Assembly (NCBI RefSeq): GCF_001685015.1
Contig: NZ_MAYT01000027.1
Span: forward strand, 342,589 to 406,588
Length of the DNA stretch: 64,000 nt
DNA from: Pseudobacillus wudalianchiensis
GTDB taxonomy: Bacteria > Bacillota > Bacilli > Bacillales > Domibacillaceae
Reading direction: 5' to 3'
The notes below the pieces were generated by a model, which saw only the letters and a list, made by a program, of their open reading frames with translations, had not been told where the DNA came from and did no database searches. Made by a program: the position numbers and the translations under genes. Below are positions 24,738 to 33,892 of the stretch, one piece after another; the stretch's first letter is position 1, and every line of letters begins with the position of its first letter.

Positions 24738-24959
24738 TTACGTATTTATTGCTAGTGGCACTATTTCAAATGACTCTTCCAATTGATGTGCCGCTAGTTC
24801 AACTAACGATCCATCTTCTAAGACAAGAAAAAGTATTACCCCTTCTACTGGCTCGGAATACTTTAGAAAAAGGCCCGTTTTTTTACATCGAAGATTTATA
24901 TCGTTCTCAAATAGAAAGTTGTCTAACTCTTCAAAGTCCCTAATACTATTCAATGACAT
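24738..24959 (-). CDS. Hypothetical protein, 73 residues
   Basis: ATG 24957-24959 has GGAGAGG at good spacing. The small acidic protein (FEELDNFLFENDINLRC, GVILFLVLEDGSLVELAA) has no domain I recognise. It is the first gene right of the integrase, so it is probably host sequence outside the prophage, or a phage end gene. A plus-strand frame over the same DNA looks less likely because it lacks a site and is poor in charged residues. Confidence 0.55.
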   Translation of the reverse strand: MSLNSIRDFEELDNFLFENDINLRCKKTGLFLKYSEPVEGVILFLVLEDGSLVELAAHQLEESFEIVPLAINT

Positions 24960-25087
24960 TGATAGCCTCTCCTTTGTATGATATACAGAACTAATTCTCT
25001 ATATAAAAGGAAATACCTTCCTACTTGTCCTTTTTATCCTGCTGCTAAAATGATAATATATACTCACATCAAGAAAGGAGGAATAAA

Positions 25088-25765
25088 ATGAAAAAATATC
25101 TCAAATTATTTATATCTATAGTTTTTCTGTTGGTGGGATTTTCAGTCTTTAATCAACCAGCTGAAGCAGCGAAAAATCCTATTAATCCAAAACAGAGCCG
25201 GGTCACATACACATTAAAAGATGCCAATGGTGTAGCATATAAAGTATATTTTGCTGGGGTAAGAGAGAAAAAAGCACGTGCATCATATGATCATGAATGG
25301 GCTCATGTTTGGGCCGGCGCTGCCGAAGGAGATTTGCTTTACAAAGGGGACTATACACTTTATACACAAAAAGCAGGCACAAGTCAGATTAAAAAGTCTA
25401 GCTATTATTTTAAAAACTACATATTGAATGCTACAAGAAAAACGGTTCATATGTACCCTTCTAAATATAAAGGACAACCAGATATTTTGGCGGTGAGCGA
25501 GCCTGGAAGCTCAAATTTAGAAATGGCTAACTGGTACTATATAAAAAATGGCGTTCTAGTACACATTACTGAGATAGACTACACCGAACGTGCACAAATA
25601 TTGAAGAAGAATCAGTTTCTAACCGCTTTTTATGATAACTCGGATGGAAAATGGTATTTTAGCGGTATGAACTTTAATCCAACGAAAAATACATTTGAAA
25701 CATTTACTCCAGTTTATAAAAATCCAAATGCCGTCATAAGAAACTGGAAAAAACACTGGCAATAA
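25088..25765 (+). CDS. Secreted protein of unknown function
   Basis: A 225-residue protein with a clear signal peptide cleaved after QPAEAA (about residue 28). The mature part is beta-rich and aromatic (YTLKDANGVAYKVYFAGV, GDLLYKGDYTLYTQK, WYFSGMNFNP). AAGAAAGGAGG precedes the ATG. I do not recognise the family. A bidirectional terminator separates it from the DUF3006 gene. It lies among envelope genes just outside the integrase. Confidence 0.7.
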   Translation: MKKYLKLFISIVFLLVGFSVFNQPAEAAKNPINPKQSRVTYTLKDANGVAYKVYFAGVREKKARASYDHEWAHVWAGAAEGDLLYKGDYTLYTQKAGTSQIKKSSYYFKNYILNATRKTVHMYPSKYKGQPDILAVSEPGSSNLEMANWYYIKNGVLVHITEIDYTERAQILKKNQFLTAFYDNSDGKWYFSGMNFNPTKNTFETFTPVYKNPNAVIRNWKKHWQ

Positions 25766-25767
25766 AA

Positions 25768-25799
25768 AATAAGGCCACTCTATGTGAGTGGCCTTATTT
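25768..25799. terminator. Bidirectional terminator
   Basis: AAGGCCACTC-TATGT-GAGTGGCCTT with A- and T-rich flanks between convergent genes. Confidence 0.85.
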
Positions 25800-25804
25800 A
25801 TTAA

Positions 25805-26053
25805 CTAATTATTTCGATCTAACAATTCTTTTTTTAGAGCACGAACTTGTTTGAGAATATCTTCTTTCTCGTCTTTCAAGCATTCCAGCTTCAATTTCCC
25901 ATTCTCTTCTTCAATTAAAAGGATGTCTCCTTCTTTAACATCAAAAGGAAATGTCTCAAGAGGAACTAATTCCTCCATTAATTCATCTTCACGATATAGC
26001 AGTTTTGCTACCCCTTTTTCAATTGAATCGATTGTATACTTTCCAGTTCTCAT
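25805..26053 (-). CDS. DUF3006-family protein
   Basis: An 82-residue protein of the DUF3006 type: IDSIEKGVAKLLYREDE, then FPFDVKEGDILLIEEENGKL and a charged C-terminal helix. Its ATG overlaps the TGA of the SLH-MBL gene (ATGA at 26050-26053), so the two are translationally coupled. DUF3006 genes commonly pair with ComEC-like MBL hydrolases; the protein lacks a signal peptide and is presumably cytoplasmic. Its biochemical role is not known to me. Confidence 0.8.
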   Translation of the reverse strand: MRTGKYTIDSIEKGVAKLLYREDELMEELVPLETFPFDVKEGDILLIEEENGKLKLECLKDEKEDILKQVRALKKELLDRNN

Positions 26054-27630
26054 GATCTTTCACAAGCCCATCCATCATTGTCACGGTCGTGTTTAGGTTC
26101 ATATGCTGGATGGCCTCTCTTAACTCCATCCGGATATACCTTTCTCATTTCCGTACAATTTTGAAACTTTGTCGGAGTCGGGGCTGGTGTTGGAGTTGGA
26201 GCTGGTTCCGGCGTCGGTTTTGGTGCCGGAGCTGGTTTTGGCGCTGGAGCCGGGTTCTGAACAAGGACTGGTGGAACTTGCTTCATAAAAACATAGCTGC
26301 CATCTGTCCAAGTTTGAATTTGACCATTCGGTGTTGAGACAATATGTGCTCCGATATTTTTTAAACGATTCACAACAGCGGATGTTGGGTGACCATATTG
26401 ATTGTTTGCCCCATAGGACAAAATACCATAATCCGGTTTAACTTCATTTACCAGTGCTTGAGATGTTCCTGTATCTGATCCATGATGAGAAGCTTTTAAA
26501 ACCTCCGCATCCAGGTCGTACTTATCCACTAATGAGGCTTCTACTTTTGCATCTGCATCACCTGTGAGAAGATAATCAGACTCTCCATAACTAACCATTA
26601 ATACTATTGAACCTTCATTTGAATCACTTGCATTGCTGTTCACATGAAGCACTTTCACAGCAACACTAGAATCTAATGTAATGTTTTGTCCTACTTGTGC
26701 AATCTTAAATGACGCACCAGTTGCTTTTACAGAGTTTAAATAATCAAGGTAGATTTGAGTTGTATGATCCTGTCCAGAATCTACAACATTATTAACCTTA
26801 TAATTTTTAATAATATAATCTGCTCCGCCAATATGATCAGCATCTGGGTGTGTAGCTACGAACGTATCAATCGCTGAAACGTTAAGTGAAGCTAATTCTC
26901 TTTTCACGTCAGCATCAGAACGACCAGCATCGACTAGCATTGCTTTCCCATTAGGAAATTTAATAAGAATTGCATCCCCTTGTCCAACATTTAAAAAATT
27001 AACTTTAAGAGTTGGACGCTTTGTACTGTCGAGGAACATTGGGTTTAACGAACGTGACATAAATGCCGCAAACTGGCCACGCGTTACGGCAAGATTAGGA
27101 CGGTATGTATTATCAGGATATCCCTCTGTAATACTAGCCGCAATAATTTTACCGATAAATGGATAGGCAGCTGAACTTTTTGAGACATCTTTAAAATTGA
27201 CTACAGCTGAATCATTGAGTTTAAAAGCACGTGCCAAGAAGATAGCTAATTGACCACGGGTTACTGTTTCATTTGGACGATAAGTCCCATCTTGAAAGCC
27301 TGTTATAATTCCGGCTTTTACTGCAGAAGCAATATAACCAGAAGCAACGCTAGTTGGATCAACGTCTGAAAAGGTTGTTGAACGTTTTGTACCATCAAGT
27401 TTAAGTGTTCGTCCAATCATAATAGCCGCCTGTGCACGAGTCACCTTATCATCAGGACCAAACCTTCCATCTGAATAACCTGAAATGATACTTTTCCCTG
27501 TTAGATAGTTAATCTCATTAAAAAACCGGTAATTCACTGCTACATCTTTAAAAGATGCTGCACTTGCATTTGGTATGAAAACACTCAATGCAAGTAAAAA
27601 GCTTAATAGAAATACAACACACTTTTTCAA
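26050..27630 (-). CDS. SLH-anchored MBL-fold hydrolase with Excalibur domain (ComEC/Rec2-like)
   Basis: A 526-residue surface enzyme. Signal peptide (to about residue 24), three SLH domains (about 25-200: SFKDVAVNYRFFNEI, TFSDVDPTSVASGYI, NFKDVSKSSAAYPFI), then a metallo-beta-lactamase domain (about 205-460) with LNVGQGDAILIKF, HPDADHIGGADY, LLTGDADAK and ASHHGSDTGTS, the signature of the soluble domain of ComEC and extracellular DNases. A proline-rich linker and an Excalibur domain (NCTEMRKVYPDGV) end it. It should hydrolyse phosphodiester substrates, perhaps DNA, at the cell wall. The Excalibur domain resembles that of the thermonuclease at 21.1 kb. Confidence 0.88.
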   Translation of the reverse strand: MKKCVVFLLSFLLALSVFIPNASAASFKDVAVNYRFFNEINYLTGKSIISGYSDGRFGPDDKVTRAQAAIMIGRTLKLDGTKRSTTFSDVDPTSVASGYIASAVKAGIITGFQDGTYRPNETVTRGQLAIFLARAFKLNDSAVVNFKDVSKSSAAYPFIGKIIAASITEGYPDNTYRPNLAVTRGQFAAFMSRSLNPMFLDSTKRPTLKVNFLNVGQGDAILIKFPNGKAMLVDAGRSDADVKRELASLNVSAIDTFVATHPDADHIGGADYIIKNYKVNNVVDSGQDHTTQIYLDYLNSVKATGASFKIAQVGQNITLDSSVAVKVLHVNSNASDSNEGSIVLMVSYGESDYLLTGDADAKVEASLVDKYDLDAEVLKASHHGSDTGTSQALVNEVKPDYGILSYGANNQYGHPTSAVVNRLKNIGAHIVSTPNGQIQTWTDGSYVFMKQVPPVLVQNPAPAPKPAPAPKPTPEPAPTPTPAPTPTKFQNCTEMRKVYPDGVKRGHPAYEPKHDRDNDGWACERS

Positions 27631-27730
27631 ATTATTTCCCCCTCTCTTAATAACTGTTTGATTATAGCATAATCTGCCATATTAAAATCAGGAAAATATT
27701 ACCACAAAAAAACCAACTATTCTATCTAAG

Positions 27731-27768
27731 AAATAGGCCCCTATCCACAAAGGAAAGGGGCTTTATTT
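27731..27768. terminator. Orphan terminator-like hairpin
   Basis: AAATAGGCCCC and GGGGCTTTATTT flank a 15-base loop between two divergent starts, where no terminator is needed; it may mark a lost gene. Confidence 0.5.
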
Positions 27769-27937
27769 GTATTCAAACTCTGTTAACTCTTAATATTCTC
27801 TGCAACATATCTTAGATAATCTTTTGTAGGTAAAACTTTCAATTTATGAAATTTTTTCTAGCAGATGGAAAGTTTTTGATGATATAGTTATTATGCACCA
27901 ATCTTATAGAACTACACCCAAGGGAGAGGACAAGGAA

Positions 27938-28654
27938 ATGAAGAAGAAAATGCTTGGAAAAATTGCAGTAGGCACATTAGCATTTAGTTTGTTTGGATCA
28001 GGCGTCTATGCCGGAACTGTTGTCAAGTCTTACAAGACTCCACGCGGAGATATGGCAACCGTAGAAAAAGAGGAAGTACATAAAAATCGTATCGCATTAG
28101 AAGTTGACGGTAAAAAGGTGAAAAAGAGCACTTTGTATTTAAATGGGACAACCTATGTACCATTGAGAGATACAGCCGAAATGTTAGGTGCAGAAGTTAA
28201 TTATGACTCTAAAATCATGGCTGCCAAAATTAAAAGCAGTTCACCCCATAATGAACAAAAAATCATCAAAAAAAGCGAATTGCCCTACACTATTACTTCT
28301 ATAAATCAGGATTATAGTTTTTATATGGTAGTTACAATTGAATCAATTGAAGAAGTAAACGATAAAACAGTTGCTCGAATTAAAGTTACTAATAAATCTC
28401 CGAAAAATTATTCTTTTTACTTCGATGAGTCACATTGGACCTTATATGCAGATAATAAAAATTTAGGCGGTACAGACTTTGATGATTATTTAAAAACAGT
28501 TTCGTACGTTTCTTCTGGAGGAATGCCCGCTAATAAAACAATGGAAGGAAATATAACTTTCCCGAAAATTCCTGCTGGCACAAAATCAGTTATGATTAGA
28601 TTTAACCCAGGGTATGTTCAAGCTGTAGACTTACATTTTGACTTAAACTCTTAA
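27938..28654 (+). CDS. Secreted stalk-domain (copper amine oxidase N-like) protein
   Basis: Start at ATG 27938 with GGGAGAGG eight bases upstream; an in-frame ATG 45 bases earlier has no site. The 238-residue protein has a signal peptide (LGKIAVGTLAFSLFGSGVYA). A stalk domain follows (about 45-90): GKKVKKSTLYLNGTTYVPLRDTAEMLGAEVNYDSK, given as its pattern. The C-terminal half is a beta-sandwich with FYFDESHWTLYADNKN and KSVMIRFNPGY. Such proteins attach to or scaffold at the cell wall. Function is otherwise unknown. Confidence 0.7.
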   Translation: MKKKMLGKIAVGTLAFSLFGSGVYAGTVVKSYKTPRGDMATVEKEEVHKNRIALEVDGKKVKKSTLYLNGTTYVPLRDTAEMLGAEVNYDSKIMAAKIKSSSPHNEQKIIKKSELPYTITSINQDYSFYMVVTIESIEEVNDKTVARIKVTNKSPKNYSFYFDESHWTLYADNKNLGGTDFDDYLKTVSYVSSGGMPANKTMEGNITFPKIPAGTKSVMIRFNPGYVQAVDLHFDLNS

Positions 28655-28675
28655 ACTATAAAAAGCTCCTCTCTC

Positions 28676-28726
28676 TGAGCTGCCCCCTAAATGTTAGACA
28701 CAAATTAACATTTGTGGGGCAGCTCA
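28676..28726. repeat. Palindromic IS3-end-like sequence
   Basis: TGAGCTGCCCCCTAAATGTTA (28676-28696; 21 bases described by its ends TGAGCTGCCC...ATGTTA) pairs at 19 of 21 positions with 28706-28726, spacer GACACAAAT. The left half resembles the IS3-type terminus at 50897. Confidence 0.5.
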
Positions 28727-28903
28727 TTAAGGACAAGGGTTATTCTTTTTATTTAGTTCGCTTAATGAAACTTCGGTTTGATTAATTAATTTATTGGTAT
28801 CTAACATTTCATTTTCGTTATTGACCTTGGAAAATTCTGTTATACTTTACTAAGTAGTTATTGAGAGAAACAACCTTAGTAAGGGTCAAAGGAGCGAAAC
28901 TAA

Positions 28904-30013
28904 ATGAAAAAAACTAAACATGTTTTGGCAATGACAGTAATAGCAGGAGCCGTATTCACTTCAAGTATTCCTCTATCTCCTACTCATGCCGAAGAAGCAG
29001 AATTACCACCGCTGTATAACGATGTTAAGTTTTTACCTTTCATCGATGTACCGTCGAATTCAAGGTATGTAGATGCTGTATACTTCATTTATACTAGTGG
29101 GATTGCTCGAGGTCTGTCTTCTACTTACTTCGGTGTTCATGAAAAGGTCAAAAGAGTAGATGCGGCTGTTTTATTAGGACATTTCACAGACATTGACATT
29201 ACTTATCCGAACCCAAAGAAGGCTCCATTTAAAGATGTGCCTCAACGTGCAATTAAGACTATATCTGCTCTTCATGAAGCAGGCATTATAAATGGTAAAA
29301 CGCCAACTCAATTCGGCTCGCATTTGAATATAACAAGGGGAGAAGCAGCTATTCTTTTATCTAAGGCATTTGATGAGTCTTTGTCAGCACCTAAAGAATC
29401 CAAGTTCTTAAACATTCCTCTTGATGACGGATATCAGCCAGTAGAGAAGTCCGATAAGTTTATCGATGTAACAGGAAGATATGTAGAACCCGTTCAACGT
29501 TTATTTAACGCAGGGGTAGTTCAAGGAAAAACAGAATCAAAATTCGGTGTCCACGATCCTATAACTAGAGGCGAGCTGGCAATTATGCTTTATAAAATTT
29601 ATCAGCTTGAATCTAAACCAGCACCTAAGCCGCCAGAAACGCCTGTATTAGATTTGCCTTCAACTCAGGAAGGATTATCTATCAGTGTTGACAAGCAGTC
29701 TTATAGCACATCTGATAAAGAAGCAATTGTTGAGATTACTAATAAAGGTAAGTCAACTTACTATTTTGGTAGCAAATTTACAGTAGAAAAGAAAGTTGAA
29801 GGTAAGTGGAAAGAAGTTCCGTATAGCGAAGATATAGCATTTCCAGCGATAATTAATGAACTCGCTCCAGAGAAGACATATAGACAAGGAATCACCTTTA
29901 GTACCTTCGAATCAAAAATTGACAAAGGTCAATATCGTGTGGTTCAATCTTTCAGTAAAGAGATAGGAAAGAAAGATTTTACTTTGGCAATCCCATTTGA
30001 AATAATTGAATAA
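28904..30013 (+). CDS. SLH-domain protein with Ig-like C-terminal domain
   Basis: A 369-residue exported protein: signal peptide to about residue 29, three SLH domains (about 40-245; FIDVPSNSRYVDAVYFIY, FKDVPQRAIKTISALHEAG, FIDVTGRYVEPVQRLFNAG), and a C-terminal beta-sandwich (about 262-368) with LSISVDKQSYSTSDKEAIVEITNKG and YRVVQSFS, like Ig-like/BsuPI-type domains of Bacillus surface proteins. AAAGGAG precedes the ATG. It should sit in the cell wall through the SLH part; the sandwich may bind protein ligands or inhibit proteases, which is inference. Confidence 0.85.
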   Translation: MKKTKHVLAMTVIAGAVFTSSIPLSPTHAEEAELPPLYNDVKFLPFIDVPSNSRYVDAVYFIYTSGIARGLSSTYFGVHEKVKRVDAAVLLGHFTDIDITYPNPKKAPFKDVPQRAIKTISALHEAGIINGKTPTQFGSHLNITRGEAAILLSKAFDESLSAPKESKFLNIPLDDGYQPVEKSDKFIDVTGRYVEPVQRLFNAGVVQGKTESKFGVHDPITRGELAIMLYKIYQLESKPAPKPPETPVLDLPSTQEGLSISVDKQSYSTSDKEAIVEITNKGKSTYYFGSKFTVEKKVEGKWKEVPYSEDIAFPAIINELAPEKTYRQGITFSTFESKIDKGQYRVVQSFSKEIGKKDFTLAIPFEIIE

Positions 30014-30122
30014 GTTGGTAAACGATCTAATTATAAATGACTGAGTTCTCTTATATTTAATAAAAATATAATCTAAGTAAAAAACAAAAGCCCCATCTGT
30101 GAAGGACAGAGCTCTTATTTTT

Positions 30123-30861
30123 CTATTTATTCACTTTACTAGCCCGATACAACATTGCCCAGGCTTCTTCTCTTGTCACTGGACGTTGTGGGTAGGTTCC
30201 GTCGGATATACTGTTTGCTTTCACCCATTCCTGAGCTTCCTTGAAATTTTGTGAAGCAGCATCTCTTTCATATTGTTTATCCACTAGTATTTCCCCTTTC
30301 GTCTTATTTGCCATTTGAGTAGGTTTAGAAGAAATAACTCCCAGGAATTTCGCGATCCCATCTGCGATTGCCTGGAAAAAATTATTAAAGAATCCGATGT
30401 CTTTTAATTTCTTTACATCGGCTGCTGAATCCACAAATAAGCATTCTAGTAGAATCGCCGGCGCTTTTGTACCCTTTCATACGCGGACATCAGGACGAAT
30501 TTTAATTCCTCTATCTTTTACAAGAACTTCGGCAATCTCCGCATGAATAACATTTCCAGCTTTATTTGGTGAATATACGAGTGTTTCGTAATCTGTACCT
30601 CCACCAGCGTTTAAATGAATGCTGACAAATAAATAGGCGTTTTCTCTATTTGAAATAGCACATCGGGCATTCAAGTCCTTACTTTTATTTGGATCAGGCG
30701 CGTTATCTGATTGTGCGCCTATAAATCACCTTAATACCGACCGGCAGGCGTTTTGCTACCTCTTTTCCAACCTTCATTGTCCATTCATATTCTTTTACAT
30801 ATTTAACTGCTCCCGGATCTGGAAGGCCATGTCCAAAATCAAGCACCAAGATTTTCTCCAT
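30123..30861 (-). pseudogene. Broken phage N-acetylmuramoyl-L-alanine amidase (endolysin)
   Basis: From ATG 30859-30861: MEKILVLDFGHGLPDPGA is the amidase_3 start with its zinc His. The frame breaks near 30710 (one extra base; stop at 30703-30705). The next part reads DNAPDPNKSKDLNARC, FVSIHLNAGGG (second His) and ends at an in-frame TGA at about 30475-30477. The third piece, KGTKAPAILLECLFVDS, contains the catalytic Glu region and a C-terminal wall-binding-like tail (EAQEWVKANSISDG). Two separate lesions make decay more likely than one sequencing error. It is paired with the broken holin, forming a dead lysis cassette. Confidence 0.8.
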
Positions 30862-31334
30862 CGTCTTCCCCCCAATCGTTTCTGTCCTTTTCGCCCCTCA
30901 GCTCCATTTACTTTTGCTTCTAACTCCGACTTTATCCACTCTGTTATTTTGTTTAGAGCCCATTCCGGTACCCATTCTCCCCATCCAGCACGAATACTAT
31001 TAGCTGTCATGGATTGAATCACGTGGCATAAGATCCCGCATGATAATAGACCAAATAAAATACCTCGCAATCCCAATGCTGCATCTAGCAAGTGACCTCC
31101 ACCGGGTAATAGAAGAATAAAAAAAGTACGGAAGAGCCCATCAATTCCGTACTTGCTTGCATAGGATGTGTCTTTTTTAGATGCCCACGTTCCGCTAATC
31201 CAATCCATCATAATAAAAAATACAACAGCACTCATTATCGCGTGAACGATTTCTCCTTCACCCTATAAACTTTCAAAAATCGGTGTAAACAAAGCTCCAG
31301 TAAATGCTGCACATATTCGTTGTAATGATTCCAT
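30795..31334 (-). pseudogene. Broken phage holin
   Basis: From ATG 31332-31334 the frame reads MESLQRICAAFTGALFTPIFESL and meets TAG at 31263-31265, where family members usually have Trp; it resumes in frame with GEGEIVHAIMSAVVFFIMMDWISG. Membrane segments at the middle (VVFFIMMDW, TFFILLLPGG, LLSCGILCHVI) fit phi29-type holins. A run of six G (30868-30873) near the end probably slipped: one base less would end the protein at the normal place, overlapping the amidase ATG. No intact holin is left. Confidence 0.75.
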
Positions 31335-31361
31335 CACTTCACCCCTCATATAAAATAAAAA

Positions 31362-31378
31362 GACGGACTTGTGTCCGC
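31362..31378 (-). terminator. Terminator upstream of the holin
   Basis: GACGGAC-TTG-TGTCCGC hairpin; on the minus strand it is followed by TTTTTATTTTAT. It would end the SH3-protein transcript. Confidence 0.65.
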
Positions 31379-31411
31379 CTGAAAATTTTAACTATTTTCA
31401 CCATCAACTTA

Positions 31412-32039
31412 TTATCTAATATGCCCCATTTTTTCATCAGGAGAATTGTTCAATTCATCTCCAATATAACCTACTGTACAAGAGCCACTAACATTGGTAT
31501 ATAATTTATTTTTATTTACATATTCAAATTCAATATTACAACCTCCCTTACTATAATATCCTTTACCATTTGTTAATTTCGCTATCCCTTTCAAGTTCTT
31601 CATTTTGTAAACCCGTGAACTATTTGCTTCTATTCTTTCATATTCACTGATAATAAAATCAAAAGAACTTGCAGTTTGCTTGCTTATAATCAGATCAGCC
31701 CCAATACCTGTGCCAGAAGAAGCATGACTATATTTACCATTCCATGTTTTATTATCAGATTCAAAAGTCAAATATGTACTTGATACATATCCCTTTTTCT
31801 TCTTATAAGTGATCATTGACCATCCACTTTTAAGTTTGTTATGAACAGTAACTTTTGTTCCTTTTTAAAGAACCTAACTTCTTAGAACTTGTCGATGGTT
31901 TTTCTCTCACATTTAAGGTAATTGCATTTACAGTCGCGGTAGAATTTGCCGCATTTACTGCATTAAATGCAAAAGGCAGCAAAACACTTAAAGCTACAAT
32001 AAATGCTACTGCAAGTTTTAATAGTTTTTTAGTTTTCAA
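31412..32039 (-). pseudogene. Frameshifted secreted SH3-domain protein
   Basis: From ATG 32037-32039: signal peptide (LLPFAFNAVNAANS) and the first half of a bacterial SH3 domain (ITLNVREKPSTSSKKLGSL). The frame then stops at 31839. One base added near 31863 would read KKGTKVTVHNKLKSGWS and run on into GYVSSTYL and the C-terminal ~120 residues (SSFDFIISEYERIEANS, GSCTVGYIG). So a single-base deletion splits an otherwise intact gene. The C-terminal domain is unknown to me. It lies within the decayed phage end. Confidence 0.7.
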
Positions 32040-32101
32040 TCCTTTCTCTCCCTTAGTTAATAATTACTACCCTATTATAGAAAAACACACCTAAATTTCA
32101 A

Positions 32102-32497
32102 TTATTTTAGAGGTACTAAATAAATTCCTTCTCCTATAAGCAAAGCCTGTATAACGGAGTGCCGCGCATTATAATATTCTTCCTCTAAACTACGATCACG
32201 ATTGTCCAGACTATTTATTGTGCCAATCCTATCCACCATCACACCCAAATTATTAACTATAGATTTCTCTCTATCACTATATGAGTAGGGATCTTTTTCC
32301 ATAGCTAGCGTTGTATTATGAATCCATTCCAAAGCATCTTTATCCATTTCATCCACTGGTACTCTATTTTCAAAATCATGCTCTAATGCATCGTAAGCTT
32401 TCATTGCCTTATTATCAAATGACTGTTCTACGAAACTAGACAAAGAGTAGACACCCACTGCTAATAAAGCCCCTATCCAAATTCCTTTTTTATTCAC
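32102..32497 (-). CDS. Small membrane-anchored protein
   Basis: Start placed at GTG 32495-32497 (MNKKGIWIGALLAVGVYSL), with AGGGGGG six bases upstream. The frame is open further upstream but over a near-copy of the same site (see the duplication at 32497-32545). One N-terminal membrane segment is followed by a ~105-residue helical domain (AYDALEHDFENRVPVDEMDKD, REKSIVNNLGVMVDRIG). No family recognised. It stands between phage remnants and may be part of them. Confidence 0.55.
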   Translation of the reverse strand: MNKKGIWIGALLAVGVYSLSSFVEQSFDNKAMKAYDALEHDFENRVPVDEMDKDALEWIHNTTLAMEKDPYSYSDREKSIVNNLGVMVDRIGTINSLDNRDRSLEEEYYNARHSVIQALLIGEGIYLVPLK

Positions 32498-32597
32498 ATT
32501 AATCCCCCCTAGTTTATTTACGTTAATCCCCCTGGTTGAATTTACCATGATTTTGAAATGGGGGAAATAACAAAATCCTTCTTTAAGCACCCTATAT

Positions 32598-32736
32598 CTA
32601 TGCCGTAATTAAATTCCCATGATCCTCAGAAATTAAATAAGCGCCGATTCCCTCTTTAAGGTCCGGACCGCTTTGAAATGACGTAATCGTATGTGTATGC
32701 TTCATCAATAATTCGTTGTCCTACGTATTCTGCCAT
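32598..32736 (-). pseudogene. Frameshifted small phage tail-region gene
   Basis: ATG overlaps the TAA of the next gene (TAATG at 32734-32738). The frame MAEYVGQRIIDEAYTYDYVIS breaks at about 32670; the other frame gives SGPDLKEGIGAYLISEDHGN and a stop at 32598. Related tiny proteins sit at the end of Bacillus phage tail operons (XkdX-like position). Confidence 0.55.
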
Positions 32737-32933
32737 TATGCAGTACCTCCAAAGATTAAATCATCGAGTTCTTGTTTTATACGGGACTGATGTTCTCTTA
32801 TCTTTTCATTGTCTTTCAGAAGTAAATCCATTTTTTCTTCAACAGTTAAAGGTCTGTCAATATACTCGTAAAACAAAGTCTTAGTATCATTATCAACCTT
32901 CAGTATACTCAACTTCCCTTCTTCAACAGGCAT
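32736..32933 (-). CDS. Small phage tail-region protein, 65 residues
   Basis: An intact ORF MPVEEGKLSILKVDNDTKT to LDDLIFGGTA with a helical, charged C-terminal half. Such proteins precede the XkdX-like gene, holin and amidase in PBSX-like phages (XkdW-like position), and it is coupled to the broken gene that follows. Upstream no tail genes remain, so this is the leftover 3' end of a tail operon. Function unknown. Confidence 0.6.
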   Translation of the reverse strand: MPVEEGKLSILKVDNDTKTLFYEYIDRPLTVEEKMDLLLKDNEKIREHQSRIKQELDDLIFGGTA

Positions 32934-33406
32934 AGGCAGTTAAGCACTTATTTGTTACCGTATAAGAAACATAAGAATCAAAGTCCAGCTGAATAATCGG
33001 TAAATACTAGGTCTTTGAATGAACATAAGCTCTTTCTTCAGCGAATAGAGCTTTTTTCTTTTTCTTCAACTATATCTGACAGGGCACTGAGCTCCTCTCC
33101 TTATTGACACATTTAGTTTTACTGAGCATTTTCAGCCTATGTGTGAGAATCTTATTCCTTTTGATTATAAAGAAGTCTGTATCTTTTTTTAGAGTTTTAG
33201 AAAGAACAAGTGCCTCTTTCATTCGGGATACACATATACCATTTTTATAATTCGAAACGCTGCTTTAATAAAACCAAGCGTTCCAACAAGTTCCTCTTGG
33301 GTAACCCCCTTTTATTCGGGCATTTTAATTATTTTTTAAATGAAGTAGGCATCGCCTCCAAGCAATCCCCTACTCACACTCCCTTTCCTTTGCATAAAAA
33401 ACACAC
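32934..33406. other. Intergenic stretch with one terminator
   Basis: AGCTCT (33028-33033) pairs with AGAGCT (33047-33052) before TTTTTTCTTTTTC. Nothing else supported. Confidence 0.5.
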
Positions 33407-33892
33407 CTATTGAATAGGTACTTTGTTGCCTATTATGATAGATTGAGAAGGTATGATTTCTTCCTTTTTTGGAGGGGGTGCTTTTCTTGCGAGCTTTCCT
33501 CTATTGTAAAATTTACCATACTTTCCTATTATATTCGCAGCCTCTGTCGCGGAGGGTATTCTCCCTTTTGCTAAATAAGTGAGGTAATACGTTTTCGTAT
33601 TTCTTCGGTGAATTACCCAACCAAAGAACTTCATTGCAAACCCATGAGAACTTTTATTACGAAATTTTGTCATTAACTTACCATCCCAAATCGTCATGGT
33701 TTGCCCATTCCCCTTACCTCTTTTAAGTTCTCCATGCAATTCTGCATAGATAAGCCCAGGCGATTTTTTCATTTGACTCATAACCATCAATGTTAAGACG
33801 TAATTAACAAAAAGCTGGATAAAATTTAATTCTTCTCCTCTAGTAAGAGATATAAAAGCGGTTTCCGGAAGTTTGTCCGGCTTCTCTCCCAA
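33407..33892 (-). CDS. Conserved-looking protein of unknown function
   Basis: A 161-residue, basic protein from TTG 33890-33892, with GGGAGGAG eight bases upstream. Segments: FIQLFVNYVLTLMVMSQMKK, FAMKFFGWVIHRRNTKTYYLTYL, and a proline/lysine tail (KAPPPKKEE). The frame is also open upstream to about 33985 and would join ATG 33949-33951 (behind GGGGGGAG) if the seven-A run there were eight, giving a protein ~22 residues longer. I do not recognise the family. Confidence 0.5.
   Translation of the reverse strand: MGEKPDKLPETAFISLTRGEELNFIQLFVNYVLTLMVMSQMKKSPGLIYAELHGELKRGKGNGQTMTIWDGKLMTKFRNKSSHGFAMKFFGWVIHRRNTKTYYLTYLAKGRIPSATEAANIIGKYGKFYNRGKLARKAPPPKKEEIIPSQSIIIGNKVPIQ

Noticed and set aside
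24662-24943. 93-codon plus ORF after the integrase
   Set aside because: The opposite-strand 73-residue ORF has a proper site; only its first residues resemble an integrase tail.
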